Shown: one piece after another, positions 50,901 to 54,237 of the stretch
Layout: each line of letters begins with the position of its first letter
Numbering within the stretch: position 1 is the first letter of the stretch
Origin: Hanleya hanleyi
Lineage: Eukaryota > Mollusca > Polyplacophora > Lepidopleurida > Hanleyidae
Assembly (NCBI GenBank): GCA_036873755.1
Contig: JAVTVY010019045.1
Location: forward strand, 1-64,000
Direction of reading: 5' to 3'
Length of the DNA stretch: 64,000 bases
Notes under the pieces: model-generated
What the model saw: the letters and a program-made list of their open reading frames with translations, nothing else
Databases searched by the model: none
Told to the model about the DNA's origin: nothing
Translations under genes and position numbers: made by a program

Positions 50901-51667
50901 ATCATCATATATATACATGATATTTATGTACATGATATTTGAAATAATTTCTTGCAATTTTCTGGTCAATCTTTCATGAAGGTCTATTGTTCAGCTGAGT
51001 GCAAACTCACTGTTGTTTCCAGACAAACTAGTTACAGCAAAAGTAGCATCACTACGATTTCAGTACATTTCTACTAAATGGGGGTGAGTGAACAGGATTT
51101 AACATCGCTTTCAACATTATTTCAGTCATATTGCGATGAACCAACTAAGCATCACCCAGCCAAGTTGCGTTCCTGCTACTTCAAAGAAGAAATCTTTGAA
51201 GCAGCATGGACACCCTCCACTCACCCTATAAAACACTGAGGACAGCACACAAGACACAGACAGGATGCTTGTACAAGGTGCAATAAAGACAAGTGATATT
51301 ACAGAGTTCTACTAAATGACTGAAATGGAGTGCTTAAGTATAAGAGTGCTGAATCAGTATTGTAACAATACTTTTATACAAAACCACGGACACAGTTATT
51401 ATAAATATAGATGCTATTCTGTGTGCTTTCTAAAATAGTCCATCAATAAATCATTAACATTCTATGATATAAAAGTAGCTTTCTTACCCATCGATGAGTC
51501 CACGGACACAGTTGTTATAAATGCTATTCTGTGTGGTTTCCATGGCAAAGACATGATCGTAGGTGAAGGCCTTGTCCTTACCCACGAGGATCTGAGGCTC
51601 CCCGGGGGTCACCGTTACACACACCTGACACATGTCTATCCTCTCACGGGCCAGCTGGGGACGGATT
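2799..51667 (-). CDS. KIF21: KIF21-type kinesin-4 gene (23 coding exons, both ends incomplete)
   Basis: Plus-end-directed kinesin-4 motor; family members walk on microtubules, slow plus-end growth and act in axons and cilia. Twenty-three exons with canonical GT-AG borders were read on the minus strand and joined in compatible phase. Order: motor domain with P-loop GQTGSGKT, switch [12 protein letters not shown] and switch [10 protein letters not shown]; neck [10 protein letters not shown]; coiled coil; Ser/Asp/Glu-rich linker; long coiled coil; regulatory coiled coil ending [12 protein letters not shown]. The order and spacing match human KIF21A/B as I know them, with no missing internal exon. 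The first coding exon (before [11 protein letters not shown]) and the C-terminal part with seven WD40 repeats are not seen. Introns are large and repeat-filled. A single invertebrate orthologue cannot be assigned to A or B. Confidence 0.95.
2962..3130 (+). repeat. 5'-end-like hairpin fragment and (TTG)n
   Basis: Hairpin GCACCTAAAAGGTGC followed by ACCCCTCAGCC, shared with 14146-14175; ACCCCTCAGCC is the inverse of the 3' hairpin GGGCTGAGGGGT at 9560-9571, so this looks like an isolated 5' end of that family. A short (GTT)n run lies at about 3104-3126. Confidence 0.5.
3201..4408. repeat. Intronic sequence with a duplicated dispersed repeat
   Basis: From about 3730 to 4080 a roughly 170-bp unit occurs twice, with 'ATGGTT..TGCAAAA..TT..GGATAAATC', 'AAATTGAAGAAAAATGTTGT' and 'GGGGTTCGATRCTGC'. 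A diverged copy is at 63455-63640. GTTCGATRC fits a tRNA-type B box, so a tRNA-derived SINE is possible, but no A box was found. A G-run lies near 3560. Nothing coding seen. Confidence 0.5.
4409..4796. repeat. Tandem duplication of about 195 bp
   Basis: Two near-identical units starting at about 4409 and 4603, each containing 'GCCATCAATAAATAATAAAA', 'AATCATTTCATCAGT' and 'GATATTCAGCGGACAAGAAC'. Followed by a GGAC tract and the hairpin at 4836-4890, so probably the 3' part of another tandem-repeat element. Confidence 0.8.
4836..4890. repeat. Perfect 14-bp-arm hairpin
   Basis: ATTGTGCAACATTG at 4836-4849 is perfectly inverted at 4877-4890 around a 27-nt loop. It sits just after a GGAC tract, the place where the other tandem-repeat elements carry their terminal hairpin. 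Confidence 0.75.
5985..7565. mobile_element. Insertion inside copy B carrying a long inverted repeat
   Basis: Copies A and C of the surrounding element read CCTCAATGTATCAATGGACA without interruption; here about 1.58 kb lies between CCTCAAT and GTATCAATGG. It contains a GCGAGCGATCGCTCTCGCTC palindrome (about 6260-6283) and the near-palindrome 6849-7387. Terminal repeats and target duplication could not be fixed. No convincing ORF: the 111-residue plus frame at 6457-6792 shows no known motif. Confidence 0.6.
6849..7387. repeat. Long near-palindrome, arms about 230 bp
   Basis: GCCTGTCTCACATTACGACG at 6849 is inverted at the right end (about 7368-7387); the arms run inward through 'CACAATATATTCCAAACTCT' and 'GACCGGGCAAGTCCATTTTC' to a loop near 7078-7145. 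Arms differ by scattered substitutions and small indels. Confidence 0.88.
8243..9328 (+). mobile_element. Family-2 tandem-repeat element (CCCCTCGGG), nested in copy B
   Basis: CCCCTCGGG at 8265-8273 is inverted as CCCGAGGGG at 9318-9326 within a hairpin (CTCGGGCAGAATCTGCCCGA). Core of about five units of roughly 150 bp, each with 'GGGGCATAACTCCTGAAAAA', 'CACCGACTTTCAATAGGCTT' and 'GAGTGAAGGACTTTTTGAGA'. A GGAC tract lies at 9236-9285. It splits the host repeat sequence GATAGAAAACTGT, with at most one or two extra A residues as target duplication. Confidence 0.85.
9455..9576 (+). mobile_element. 3' end fragment of family 3 (GGGCTGAGGGGT)
   Basis: GGAC-rich tract (9512-9528), ACATGGCAACGACAAGA, then hairpin CCCCGCAGCCCTATGGGCTG followed by AGGGGTAAAAA. 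The order is the same as in the families at 8243-9328 and 14859-16230. Matching 5' ends (ACCCCTCAGCC) occur at 2983 and 14157. Confidence 0.65.
9752..9874 (-). CDS. KIF21: KIF21 exon 23: [22 protein letters not shown]
   Basis: 123-nt phase-0 exon: [41 protein letters not shown]. It aligns with vertebrate '[34 protein letters not shown]'. The position of human A1008 is Asn here; I1010 is retained. Acceptor TATCAG, donor GTAATATG. Confidence 0.95.
10188..10259 (-). CDS. KIF21: KIF21 exon 22: [12 protein letters not shown] (R954-equivalent exon)
   Basis: 72-nt phase-0 exon [20 protein letters not shown] then AETK. The second residue, Arg (codon CGG), aligns with human KIF21A R954, the most frequently mutated CFEOM1 residue. 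Acceptor TGTACAG; donor GTACAC is atypical but the phase and homology require it. Confidence 0.92.
10856..10924 (-). CDS. KIF21: KIF21 exon 21: regulatory coiled coil ([14 protein letters not shown])
   Basis: 69-nt phase-0 exon [20 protein letters not shown] then WLK. Vertebrate KIF21A reads '[23 protein letters not shown]'. In the family this segment folds back on the motor to inhibit it. The residues equivalent to human E944 and M947, both CFEOM1 sites, are retained (Glu and Met in HMEKDM). Acceptor TCTCAG, donor GTAGGAA. Confidence 0.94.
11502..13496 (+). mobile_element. Family-1 tandem-repeat element, copy C (most complete)
   Basis: 5' AACAAGAGCCCAAGGGGCTT, TATACGCCCG at 11526-11535; unique 5' part to about 12230; then repeat units with TGACCTTTGACCT; GGAC tract 13423-13453; 3' hairpin GTCCGCCTTTTGGCGGGCGT then ATAAAAA. 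About 2.0 kb including a 195-bp MITE at 11831-12025. Non-coding. Confidence 0.88.
11831..12025. mobile_element. hAT-like MITE with 5-bp target duplication
   Basis: Terminal inverted repeats CAGGGCTGCACAAATTG / CAATTTGTGCAGTCCTG, flanked by ATGAA on both sides (11826-11830, 12026-12030). The undisturbed host repeat elsewhere reads CATGAAGGAAG, confirming insertion. Internal GGGTTAC/GTAACCC inverted motifs. 195 bp, non-coding. CA(G)GG ends and 5-bp duplication fit the hAT5 group (inference). Confidence 0.9.
13497..14140. other. Intron segment, no feature recognised
   Basis: AT-rich sequence without a recognisable exon, tandem repeat or element end. Confidence 0.5.
14528..17209 (+). mobile_element. 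Family-4 tandem-repeat element interrupted by 14859-16230
   Basis: Starts AAAACCCCTCGGCTCTGGG and ends CACAAGGGGTAAAAA (weakly inverted). The core is about eight units of roughly 150 bp with 'AAGATGGCCGCCAA', 'CAATCAGAGAAAC', 'CTCTTGATGTATCGATGATG' and 'CAGAGATATAGATCATTAAT'. A complete family-5 element is inserted between two units. Confidence 0.75.
14859..16230 (+). mobile_element. Family-5 tandem-repeat element (ACCCCTCGGC)
   Basis: 5' AAAACCCCTCGGC is inverted at the 3' hairpin CCCCGAGGCC-AAAAT-GGCCGAGGGG followed by TAAAAA. Core of about three units of roughly 340 bp ('GGGGCATAACTCTGTAAA', 'GCCGAGGGGCGCCACTTT', 'CCGAACACGGATCTGCAGAT'). GGAC/GTAC tract at 16140-16186, then 'ATGGCGACGACAATA'. 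Non-coding. Confidence 0.85.
17303..17406 (-). CDS. KIF21: KIF21 exon 20: basic linker to [14 protein letters not shown]
   Basis: 104-nt exon reading [20 protein letters not shown] then [15 protein letters not shown]. The KRRR stretch is strongly basic; the end aligns with vertebrate 'ISKTARMKWQLLERR', the entry to the regulatory coiled coil. Acceptor ATCACAG, donor GTGAGTAC, ends phase 0. Confidence 0.94.
17705..17795 (-). CDS. KIF21: KIF21 exon 19: [21 protein letters not shown]
   Basis: 91-nt exon [20 protein letters not shown] then [10 protein letters not shown]; vertebrate counterpart '[22 protein letters not shown]'. Basic, Ser/Pro end of the coiled coil. Acceptor TTGAAG, donor GTAAGTTC, exit phase 1. 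Confidence 0.94.
17933..18109 (-). CDS. KIF21: KIF21 exon 18: [15 protein letters not shown] coiled coil
   Basis: Phase-0 exon of 177 nt: [59 protein letters not shown]. It is orthologous to vertebrate '[38 protein letters not shown]'. Acceptor GTTGTAG; the donor GTCTGT is a weaker consensus. It is separated from exon 17 by about 7.9 kb containing three transposon-like insertions. Confidence 0.96.
19738..20043 (-). CDS. Unidentified 101-residue open frame inside the 18212-21010 element
   Basis: Starts [20 protein letters not shown] and contains [20 protein letters not shown] and a Cys-containing end ([29 protein letters not shown]). Composition looks more protein-like than neighbouring frames, but no family is recognised. 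It could be an internal exon of a captured or transposon-encoded gene, or chance. Confidence 0.25.
   Translation of the reverse strand: MTLIGQILITDDKIILMEPQNDLKLRVKKMGICVKIDPVYTGDDDHNIDYGIFIHRGPFSQVNECPIGRKGNNKCVMEMFELPTGKCICRRHSVAGRETLF
20239..20405. repeat. 85-bp tandem duplication
   Basis: Two copies of 'ACAAAGAYCCACTCCAATCT..GAAGAGCGGCACCTTCAATGGTTTGGCTG' offset by 85 bp. The plus frame reads [12 protein letters not shown] residues, superficially like the C-terminus of LINE reverse transcriptases, but it is too short to assign. Confidence 0.8.
21701..23014 (+). mobile_element. Family-6 tandem-repeat element (TATGCCCCCC), copy 1
   Basis: TATGCCCCCC at 21701-21710, preceded by hairpin GCAATCAGAGATTGC; inverted as the GGGGGGGCATA 3' end of hairpin CCCCCCCTCTAGTTAGAGGG. 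Core of about five to six units of roughly 145 bp with 'GGGCCATAACTCTTGAAAAT', 'CTTCACGCTGCACAACTA', 'ACAATATTAACCGAGATCCA'. GGAC tract 22942-22970. Plus frames reading '[19 protein letters not shown]' are repeat shadows. Confidence 0.85.
23666..23704. promoter_or_regulatory. GCGCATGCGC palindrome plus CCAAT box
   Basis: GCGCATGCGC (23666-23675) fits the NRF-1 palindrome and CCAAT lies at 23700-23704, within the CAGGG element; possibly the remains of a transposon promoter. Pattern match only. Confidence 0.35.
24014..24345 (-). mobile_element. Two adjacent SINE-like copies (GTGAGTGA..ATTTAACGTC)
   Basis: Two diverged copies, from about 24014 (ATGATTTAATGTCACATTCA) and from about 24152 (GAGCGAGTGAATATCATTTA), each followed by 'CAACACTATTTCAATCATATC', a CCCCAYGGG-type segment and TCACCTCTYAYGACAAGCT. 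The same module occurs at 24534, 35132, 42473, 51083 and 54238. Orientation is taken from the copy with a 5S-like head at 54371-54443. Confidence 0.6.
24534..24765 (-). mobile_element. SINE-like copy
   Basis: GGGATGAGCGAGTGATCAAG, CTTTCAACAACCTTTCAGTC, 'CCACGGGTGCCGCAGGCAGT', 'CACCTCTTATGACAAGTTGT', ending near 'CAATCCCCGGGAGGGTGGAA'. Same module as the repeat at 24152-24345. Confidence 0.6.
24941..25593. repeat. Foldback element, 653 bp, arms about 285 bp
   Basis: GGGGGGTGTGGGCGGTGGTA at 24941 is exactly inverted at 25574-25593. The arms continue inward through 'GAAGTGTCGAAATATGGG', 'ACCCCATGCTTTATATAAAA' and 'GGGCTTCTTTCTCAATTCTG' to a centre near 25225-25290. MITE-like, but no target duplication is visible. 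Non-coding. Confidence 0.9.
25992..26191 (-). CDS. KIF21: KIF21 exon 17: [19 protein letters not shown] coiled coil
   Basis: Coiled-coil exon: [67 protein letters not shown]. '[18 protein letters not shown]' is nearly identical to vertebrate KIF21. 200 nt, ends phase 0; acceptor TTTCCAG, donor GTTTGTA. Confidence 0.96.
26276..27257 (+). mobile_element. Family-6 tandem-repeat element, copy 2
   Basis: Same 5' end as the 21701 copy (hairpin GCAATCAGAGATTGC, then TGTATGACCCCCCA), same 145-bp core units (fewer), GGAC tract 27206-27236 and a G-run then CATAATTATA. The terminal hairpin is reduced to the G-run. Lies just upstream (gene sense) of exon 17. Confidence 0.82.
27258..27741. other. Intron segment, nothing recognised
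   Basis: AT-rich intron between the family-6 repeat and exon 16. No repeat unit, element end or exon recognised. Confidence 0.5.
27742..27936 (-). CDS. KIF21: KIF21 exon 16: second coiled coil start
   Basis: Reads [65 protein letters not shown]. It matches vertebrate '[39 protein letters not shown]' closely in pattern. Continuous heptads. 195 nt; acceptor CTTCAG, donor GTATGAC. Confidence 0.96.
27937..29034. other. Intron segment, nothing firm recognised
   Basis: AT-rich intron sequence. A short direct repeat 'TTCACCTTGAGCYATTCA' occurs near 28289 and 28351. No exon or element ends recognised. Confidence 0.5.
29040..30012. mobile_element. hAT-like element (CAGGGCTCTCAAGGAG), 5-bp duplication
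   Basis: CAGGGCTCTCAAGGAG at 29040 and inverse CTCCTTGAGAGCCCTG ending 30012; GAATC flanks both ends (29035-29039, 30013-30017). Subterminal GGCGAGTG/CACTCGCC inverted motifs are dense on both sides, a likely transposase-binding array (inference). Contains an imperfect 90-bp internal duplication (29138-29215 / 29230-29305) and a 125-residue plus frame at 29577-29954, whose internal Met at about 29732 starts [20 protein letters not shown]; function unknown. Confidence 0.9.
29577..29954 (+). CDS. Unidentified open frame inside the 29040-30012 element
   Basis: 125 codons; the stretch [20 protein letters not shown] then [20 protein letters not shown] looks protein-like and could be the first coding exon of the parent element. 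Its end runs into the subterminal GGCGAGTG repeats. No family recognised. Confidence 0.25.
   Translation: MIYSRCYADLTFVPRSSPCFSLLSRNSGAKHACVFVRDNFVTVSKLLSENCTMSNPKGKPIELSTYLKWGEELTPVFRIKEDYNTVLNRAYVTHIFCDVLVEVISAFHSPQEFLRRVIKALASLA
30232..31545. repeat. 21/18-bp minisatellite with 141-bp higher-order repeat
   Basis: Units of CATGGTAATGTGTGATGGTAC (21 bp) alternate with 18-bp units CATGGTAACATGTGATCT. From about 31007 a 141-bp block recurs (ATGGTAATGTATGATGGTAC at 31148, 31289 and 31430). Because 141 and 21 are multiples of three, frames stay open on both strands (361 codons plus, 399 codons minus); these are taken as repeat artefacts. The array lies in the intron directly after exon 15. Confidence 0.93.
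31564..31684 (-). CDS. KIF21: KIF21 exon 15: acidic linker II, abutting a minisatellite
   Basis: Encodes [20 protein letters not shown] then [20 protein letters not shown]. It continues the Ser/Asp/Glu-rich linker ('GGESSDESDSESDEK' in human). 121 nt; acceptor TTTCCAG, donor GTGGGC. The large minisatellite at 30232-31545 starts only about 20 bases into the downstream intron, so the splice donor sits against repeat DNA. Confidence 0.9.
31919..32000 (-). CDS. KIF21: KIF21 exon 14: acidic linker I
   Basis: An 82-nt exon reading [20 protein letters not shown] then EEDILGE; highly acidic, matching the Glu/Asp-rich segment of vertebrate KIF21. The acceptor follows a TTTCTTTTAG tract and the donor is GTAACTC. 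Exact residues cannot be aligned because the segment is low complexity, but phase and position fit. Confidence 0.88.
32131..32766. repeat. Foldback element, arms about 290 bp
   Basis: 'AACCCTCAAGTAAAGTTTCC' at 32151 is inverted at about 32736-32755; the arms continue through 'TGCAAATAAAGCATGGTATT', 'CCTTAATACATATATTTCAA' and 'TGTTCCAATGTGCATGTTTC', leaving a spacer near 32440-32485. MITE-like; target duplication not certain. Confidence 0.9.
32766..32861. repeat. 27-bp minisatellite, about 3.5 copies
   Basis: Unit ATAATCTCAGCTGATTCTCT + TCTTCCA repeated without change directly beside the foldback at 32131-32766. Confidence 0.93.
33229..33477 (-). CDS. KIF21: KIF21 exon 13: Ser/Pro-rich linker to [17 protein letters not shown]
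   Basis: Starts [20 protein letters not shown], then a Ser/Pro/Thr-rich stretch ([31 protein letters not shown]) and a Lys-rich helix [20 protein letters not shown]. It matches the region between the first and second coiled coils (vertebrate '...[21 protein letters not shown]'). 249 nt; acceptor TTACAG, donor GTATGTTC. The several S-P pairs are possible proline-directed phosphorylation sites (inference). Confidence 0.9.
33848..33917 (-). CDS. KIF21: KIF21 exon 12: [21 protein letters not shown]
   Basis: A 70-nt exon reading [20 protein letters not shown] then EDLR; vertebrates have [20 protein letters not shown]. Acceptor ATTTTAG, donor GTAATTA. Entry phase 1 and exit phase 2 match its neighbours. 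Confidence 0.94.
34233..34437. mobile_element. Diverged copy of the CGGTAATTCCCC MITE family
   Basis: 'AATCCCCTAATAATTCAATC' on the left and 'ATCAATTATTAGAGGATAAT' on the right are degenerate inverted ends matching the intact element at 46361-46577. Other worn relatives lie at about 47762-47945 and 50070-50240. Confidence 0.5.
34506..34698 (-). CDS. KIF21: KIF21 exon 11: first coiled coil
   Basis: Encodes [20 protein letters not shown] then [24 protein letters not shown] and more. '[23 protein letters not shown]' is the vertebrate equivalent. Leu/Ile/Met spacing fits a coiled coil that dimerises the motor. 193 nt ending in phase 1; acceptor CTTTAG, donor GTAGGTT. Confidence 0.95.
35132..35340 (-). 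mobile_element. SINE-like copy
   Basis: GTGAGTGAGTACCTGAGTGA, 'TTTAATGTCACTTTCGGCAA', 'CCCCATGGGTCCTATTCCTT', 'AGACAAGCTGTCTGAGGAGA'. Same module as 24152-24345 and 42473-42620. Confidence 0.65.
35375..36087. mobile_element. hAT-like element (CAGGGCTCGACATTA) with nested MITE
   Basis: CAGGGCTCGACATTA at 35375 and inverse TAACGTCAAGCCCTG ending 36087. No target duplication is visible. Contains the Harbinger-like MITE 35439-35629 and, near the right end, an exon-like start ATGGCGGCCAAACAATTTTC ([11 protein letters not shown]) running into a GTAAGTAGG donor at about 36000, plausibly the first exon of the parent transposase gene. A 'CAGGTGATCTAAAGATCT' stretch lies by the right end. Confidence 0.7.
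35439..35629. mobile_element. Harbinger-like MITE, 191 bp, TAA duplication
   Basis: Inverted ends AGGCCCATTCTCACG, continuing as TGCGATTT and TAGTAACAACTTG for about 38 bp with only about two mismatches; TAA at 35436-35438 and 35630-35632. Non-coding and apparently recent. Sits inside the 35375-36087 element. Confidence 0.93.
36451..36646 (-). CDS. KIF21: KIF21 exon 10: end of motor and neck
   Basis: Reads [36 protein letters not shown] followed by a heptad-rich stretch ([21 protein letters not shown]). [12 protein letters not shown] is the kinesin-4 motor end and neck; the helix after it starts the coiled coil. Human M356 (a CFEOM1 site) falls in this exon's [11 protein letters not shown] region. 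196 nt; acceptor TTCCAG, donor GTATGTC. Confidence 0.97.
37412..37527 (-). CDS. KIF21: KIF21 exon 9: [12 protein letters not shown]...[15 protein letters not shown]
   Basis: Encodes the microtubule-binding loop 12/alpha5 region: [33 protein letters not shown]. 116 nt ending two bases into a Ser codon completed by the next exon. Acceptor ATTCAG, donor GTGAGATA. Confidence 0.96.
37884..38072 (-). CDS. KIF21: KIF21 exon 8: acidic insert and switch II
   Basis: Begins with an acidic, Ser-poor insert ([20 protein letters not shown]), then [20 protein letters not shown] and [26 protein letters not shown] is switch II, the relay between nucleotide state and microtubule binding. The insert matches the family-specific loop of KIF21 in position, but its sequence differs from vertebrates. 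189 nt, phase 0; acceptor TTGACAG, donor GTAAGC. Confidence 0.96.
38393..40485 (+). mobile_element. Family-7 tandem-repeat element (ATCTCGCCTT), copy 1
   Basis: ATCTCGCCTT at 38393-38402 is inverted as AAGGCGAGAT at 40471-40480, followed by AAAAA. Core is a 31-bp minisatellite (GGGATTACTGCTGGATAGGT + CAGTCCCGTGT) from about 38560 to 39480, about 29 units, then 3' sequence with three units of 'AAGAAACATGTGTACCAAGT', a T-rich stretch and a GACACCGACACCGAC tract. A second copy is at 55351-59587. Non-coding. Confidence 0.85.
40589..40714 (-). CDS. KIF21: KIF21 exon 7: switch I exon
   Basis: Encodes [20 protein letters not shown] then [22 protein letters not shown]. NxxSSRSH is kinesin switch I, which senses the gamma-phosphate. 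126 nt, phase 0 both ends; acceptor TTTCAG, donor GTAAGTTC. Confidence 0.96.
41075..41167 (-). CDS. KIF21: KIF21 exon 6: [23 protein letters not shown]
   Basis: A 93-nt phase-0 exon coding for [20 protein letters not shown] followed by [11 protein letters not shown], the loop/strand pair before switch I. Acceptor CCACAG, donor GTGAGTAC. It matches the vertebrate [23 protein letters not shown] segment. Confidence 0.95.
41816..41875 (-). CDS. KIF21: KIF21 exon 5: [15 protein letters not shown]
   Basis: A 60-nt phase-0 exon reading [20 protein letters not shown], the conserved kinesin E(I/L)YNE(E/K)V(L/R)DLL helix region. Acceptor ATTTCAG, donor GTAAGTATC. It follows VNAQFME in exon 4 exactly as in human KIF21A ([14 protein letters not shown]). 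Confidence 0.95.
42228..42410 (-). CDS. KIF21: KIF21 exon 4: P-loop exon
   Basis: Encodes [17 protein letters not shown]..., the Walker A nucleotide-binding loop (GQTGSGKT with the previous exon), then [18 protein letters not shown]...[11 protein letters not shown]. Length 183 nt, phase 0 at both ends; acceptor TTTACAG, donor GTAAGTG. Vertebrate KIF21 has GAGKT; Ser here is the commoner kinesin variant. Confidence 0.96.
42473..42620 (-). mobile_element. SINE-like copy
   Basis: GTGAGTGAGTGAGTGAATAT, GATTTAACGTCGCTTTCAAC, 'CCGGAAACCACACGAGTAGC', 'CCATGGGTGTAAC'. Truncated relative to 54238-54445. Confidence 0.65.
42621..46358. other. Intron segment without a recognised gene
   Basis: AT-rich sequence with a pyrimidine run near 42712-42735, poly-T near 42892 and a G-run near 43564. 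An open plus frame at 44077-44478 (133 codons) has no recognised motif and no splice context; treated as chance. Confidence 0.5.
46361..46577. mobile_element. TA-flanked MITE (CGGTAATTCCCCTAATAATT)
   Basis: Inverted ends CGGTAATTCCCCTAATAATT, continuing to about 36 bp (C[G/A]ATCACAGGAAGTGT) with one mismatch; TA at 46359-46360 and 46578-46579, the Tc1/mariner-type target. 217 bp, non-coding. Confidence 0.9.
47085..47350. repeat. 15-bp minisatellite (30-bp dimer)
   Basis: Units GGACAAAACACCCTA and GGACAAAACACCCAY alternate for about 17 copies. Frames are open on both strands because the unit is five codons ([10 protein letters not shown] on plus), but no start, splice or gene context supports coding. 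Confidence 0.93.
48009..48051 (-). CDS. KIF21: KIF21 exon 3: [14 protein letters not shown]
   Basis: A 43-nt exon completing the Gly codon and reading [14 protein letters not shown], the conserved strand leading into the kinesin P-loop. The acceptor is TTCCAG and the donor GTAGGT. It ends in phase 0 immediately before TGSGKT in the next exon. It is too short for ORF callers but essential to the motor. Confidence 0.95.
48583..49165. repeat. Irregular tandem repeat, about 8 units
   Basis: 'CACAGGTTACTGTTGAGGGT' and 'TTAGGATCTATACAGCATAC' recur eight times at 55-129 bp spacing; diverged, so older than the neighbouring minisatellites. Confidence 0.8.
51083..51240 (-). mobile_element. SINE-like copy
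   Basis: GTGAGTGAACAGGATTTAAC, 'ATCGCTTTCAACATTATTTC', 'AGTCATATTGCGATGAACCA'. Partial copy of the module at 54238-54445, lying about 250 bp from exon 2. Confidence 0.6.
51488..51667 (-). CDS. KIF21: KIF21 exon 2: N-terminal motor strand ([11 protein letters not shown])
   Basis: Reads [11 protein letters not shown]...[24 protein letters not shown]...RGLIDG. This is the first beta-strand/loop of the KIF21 motor; 'VTPGEPQ' and 'GKDKAFTYD' are typical of KIF21. The acceptor is TTTTCAG before AATCCG and the donor is GTAAGAA. The exon begins with the third base of an Arg codon, so an upstream exon must supply the start and VRVAVR-like residues; it was not recognised. The residue CFEOM1 mutates at C28 in human KIF21A lies in this stretch (here in the RIDMCQVC segment). 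Confidence 0.95.
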
Positions 51668-51799
51668 CTGAAAATACAAGCATATCACAGGATATCAGAA
51701 TAACTGGATACCGGGAACACACATGGGAAAAAGAGTAATTCAAGTTGCAGGTAATTAATTCAAGCTACAGAACACAGGCATGACAGGTAACACATAGTC

Positions 51800-52325
51800 T
51801 ATCAGAGTAATTGAAGGTGCAGATATAACATGGGTCGGGATATCAGAGTAATTGAAGGTGCAGATATAACATGGGTCGGGATATCAGAGTAATTGAAGGT
51901 ACAGATATAACATGGGTCGGGACATCAGAGTAATTGAAGGTGCCGATATAACATGGGTCAGGACATCAGAGTAATTGAAGGTACAGATATAACATGGGTC
52001 GGGACATCAGAGTAATTGAAGGTGCCGATATAACATGGGTCGGGACATCAGAGTAATTGAAGGTACAGATATAACATGGGTCGGGACATCAGAGTAATTG
52101 AAGGTGCAGATATAACATGGGTCAGGACATCAGAGTAATTGAAGGTGCAGATATAACATGGGTCGGGACATCAGTGTAATTGAAGGTACAGATATAACAT
52201 GGGTTGAGACATCAGAGTAATTGAAGGTGCAGATATAACATGGGTCGGGACATCAGAGTAATTGAAGGTACAGATATAACATGGGTCGGGACATCAGAGT
52301 AATTGAAGGTACAGGTATTAAAGAT
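51800..52325. repeat. 41-bp minisatellite, about 12 copies
   Basis: Unit CAGAGTAATTGAAGGTGCAG + ATATAACATGGGTCGGGACAT, period 41 bp (unit starts at 51803, 51844, 51885...). Very homogeneous, with A/C and G/A variants alternating. A further fragment (GACATCAGAGCAG) resumes at 53723, after the element at 52328-53719. Confidence 0.95.
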
Positions 52326-52327
52326 AG

Positions 52328-53719
52328 TGCCACGGCACTGTTGCTCATCTGGCTGTAACTAGAAATTAGAAATTTTTACTAAAGAACTGCAATAGATGAG
52401 TTTCTAACTTGTGTTGTCCCACATGAACACTACATGATCCATGCAGTAATTTCTTGAGATTTCATGATAACATGGGAAATTTAAGATGCGGCCATATTTG
52501 ATTTTCGAAATGGACAAAAAAAGGTATCTTGCACAACTGGGCCACAAGGGGAACCTGTGTACCCAATTTGACAGAGATTCATGCAGTAATTTCCTGAGAA
52601 TTCACGATAACAAAATTTCATGGGGAAATTCAATATGGCTGCCTGGTGGCCATATTGGATTTTCGAAACAGACCAGAAAAGGTACCTTGCACAACTAGAC
52701 CCAAAGGGAACCTGTGTATCAAATTTGAGAAAGATCAATGCAGTTAAGTTCCTTAGAAATCGCGATAAAGTTTCATGGGGAAATCCAAGATGGCCACCTG
52801 GTGGCCATATTGGATTTTCGAATCAGATCACAAAAGGTATCTTGCACAACTAGACCCCAATAGGAACCTGTGTACCAAATTTGAGAAAGATCCATGCAGT
52901 AGTTCCTGAGAAATCGCGATAAAGTTTCATGGGAAAATCCAAAATGGCCATATTGGATTTTGCAATCGGACCGAAAAAGGTATCTTGTACAACTAGACCC
53001 CAAGGGGAACCTGTGTACCAAATTTGAGAAAGATCCATGCAGTACTTCCAGAGAAATCATTATAACAATGTTTCATGGGGAAACTCAAGATGGCTGCCTG
53101 GTGGTCATATTGAATTTTCGAATCGAAACAGAAAAGGTACTATCTTGCACAACTAGACCCCAAGGGGAACTTTAGTGTGTACCAAATTTGAGAAAGATCC
53201 ATGCAGTACTTCCTGAGAAATCACGATAACAATGTTTCATGGTGAAATCCAAAATGGCCACCTGGTGGCCATCTTGGATTTTTAAATTCGACCACTAAAG
53301 GTATCTTGCACAACTAGACCAAGGGAAACCGGTGTACCAAATTTGAGAAAGATCTATGCAGTAGTTCTTGAGAAATCACGATAAAGTTTCATGGGGAAAT
53401 CCAAGATGGCCGCCTGGTGGTCATATTGGATATTCAACTTGGACTAAAGTACACATGTATGTTGATAAACTAGACCCAAAAGGAAACCGGTGTACCAAAT
53501 TTGAGAAAGATCCATGAAGTAGTTACCGAAAAATAATGACAAGATTGTCTGGTGTACTCATTGGGGGGAACATACATACCAAGTTTCAGCTTAATCAGCC
53601 AAGCGGTGTCAGAGAAGAAGATGTTTATGCACAATGCACGACTGACGACGGACGATGGACGACGGACAATCAGGTCATGACATTAGCCCATCGGGCCTTC
53701 GGCCCAGATGAGCTAAAAA
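52328..53719 (+). mobile_element. Family-8 tandem-repeat element (GCTCATCTGG), inserted in the 41-bp minisatellite
   Basis: GCTCATCTGG at 52343-52352 is inverted as CCAGATGAGC at 53704-53713 in the hairpin TTAGCCCATCGGGCCTTCGG + CCCAGATGAGCTAA, followed by AAAA. Hairpin AGTGCCACGGCACT at the 5' end. About seven units of roughly 150 bp ('GGAACCTGTGTACCAAATTT', 'GAGAAAGATCCATGCAGTA', 'GGTGGCCATATTGGATTTTC'). GACGACGGACGATGG tract at 53643-53668. The flanks are both 41-bp minisatellite sequence. Confidence 0.87.
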
Positions 53720-54237
53720 CTGGACATCAGAGCAGTTTTTGGACATATCTCCATCACAGAATTATTATAGCATAGAGGCCTTTAAAAGTAGGTCATGGTT
53801 GCCATGATGGCACCCTTTATAACCTGAATCGGCTCATACAATTAGTCTCAAATGCCTCGCAGAAATGATGGTTGGGCCATCATCACTTGAAATGACGGCA
53901 TTGTGTGTCCCTTCAAACAAAGAACATGTGATGACGTCAGCCCTTTTGTGCCCTTACCTGGACTGATTACATCCCTTTGGGCTCCCACACTGGTTTCATA
54001 CTAAAATCACTGATCAGACCACAGACATGATTAATCCAACAGGACGAAGATGGTCTCCAGTGACATGTGGCTGGTAAACAATTCTAGGACTGACAAGCAG
54101 ATTATTTACTAACAAAGCACCCAACAGTCATCATATTGACATAAGCATGACCATGTCTTTTCCATGAATTATATAAGCCTACATATGACATCATTCCACC
54201 AACTACATATAGCTATGGGAAGTTGATACAGACATCA

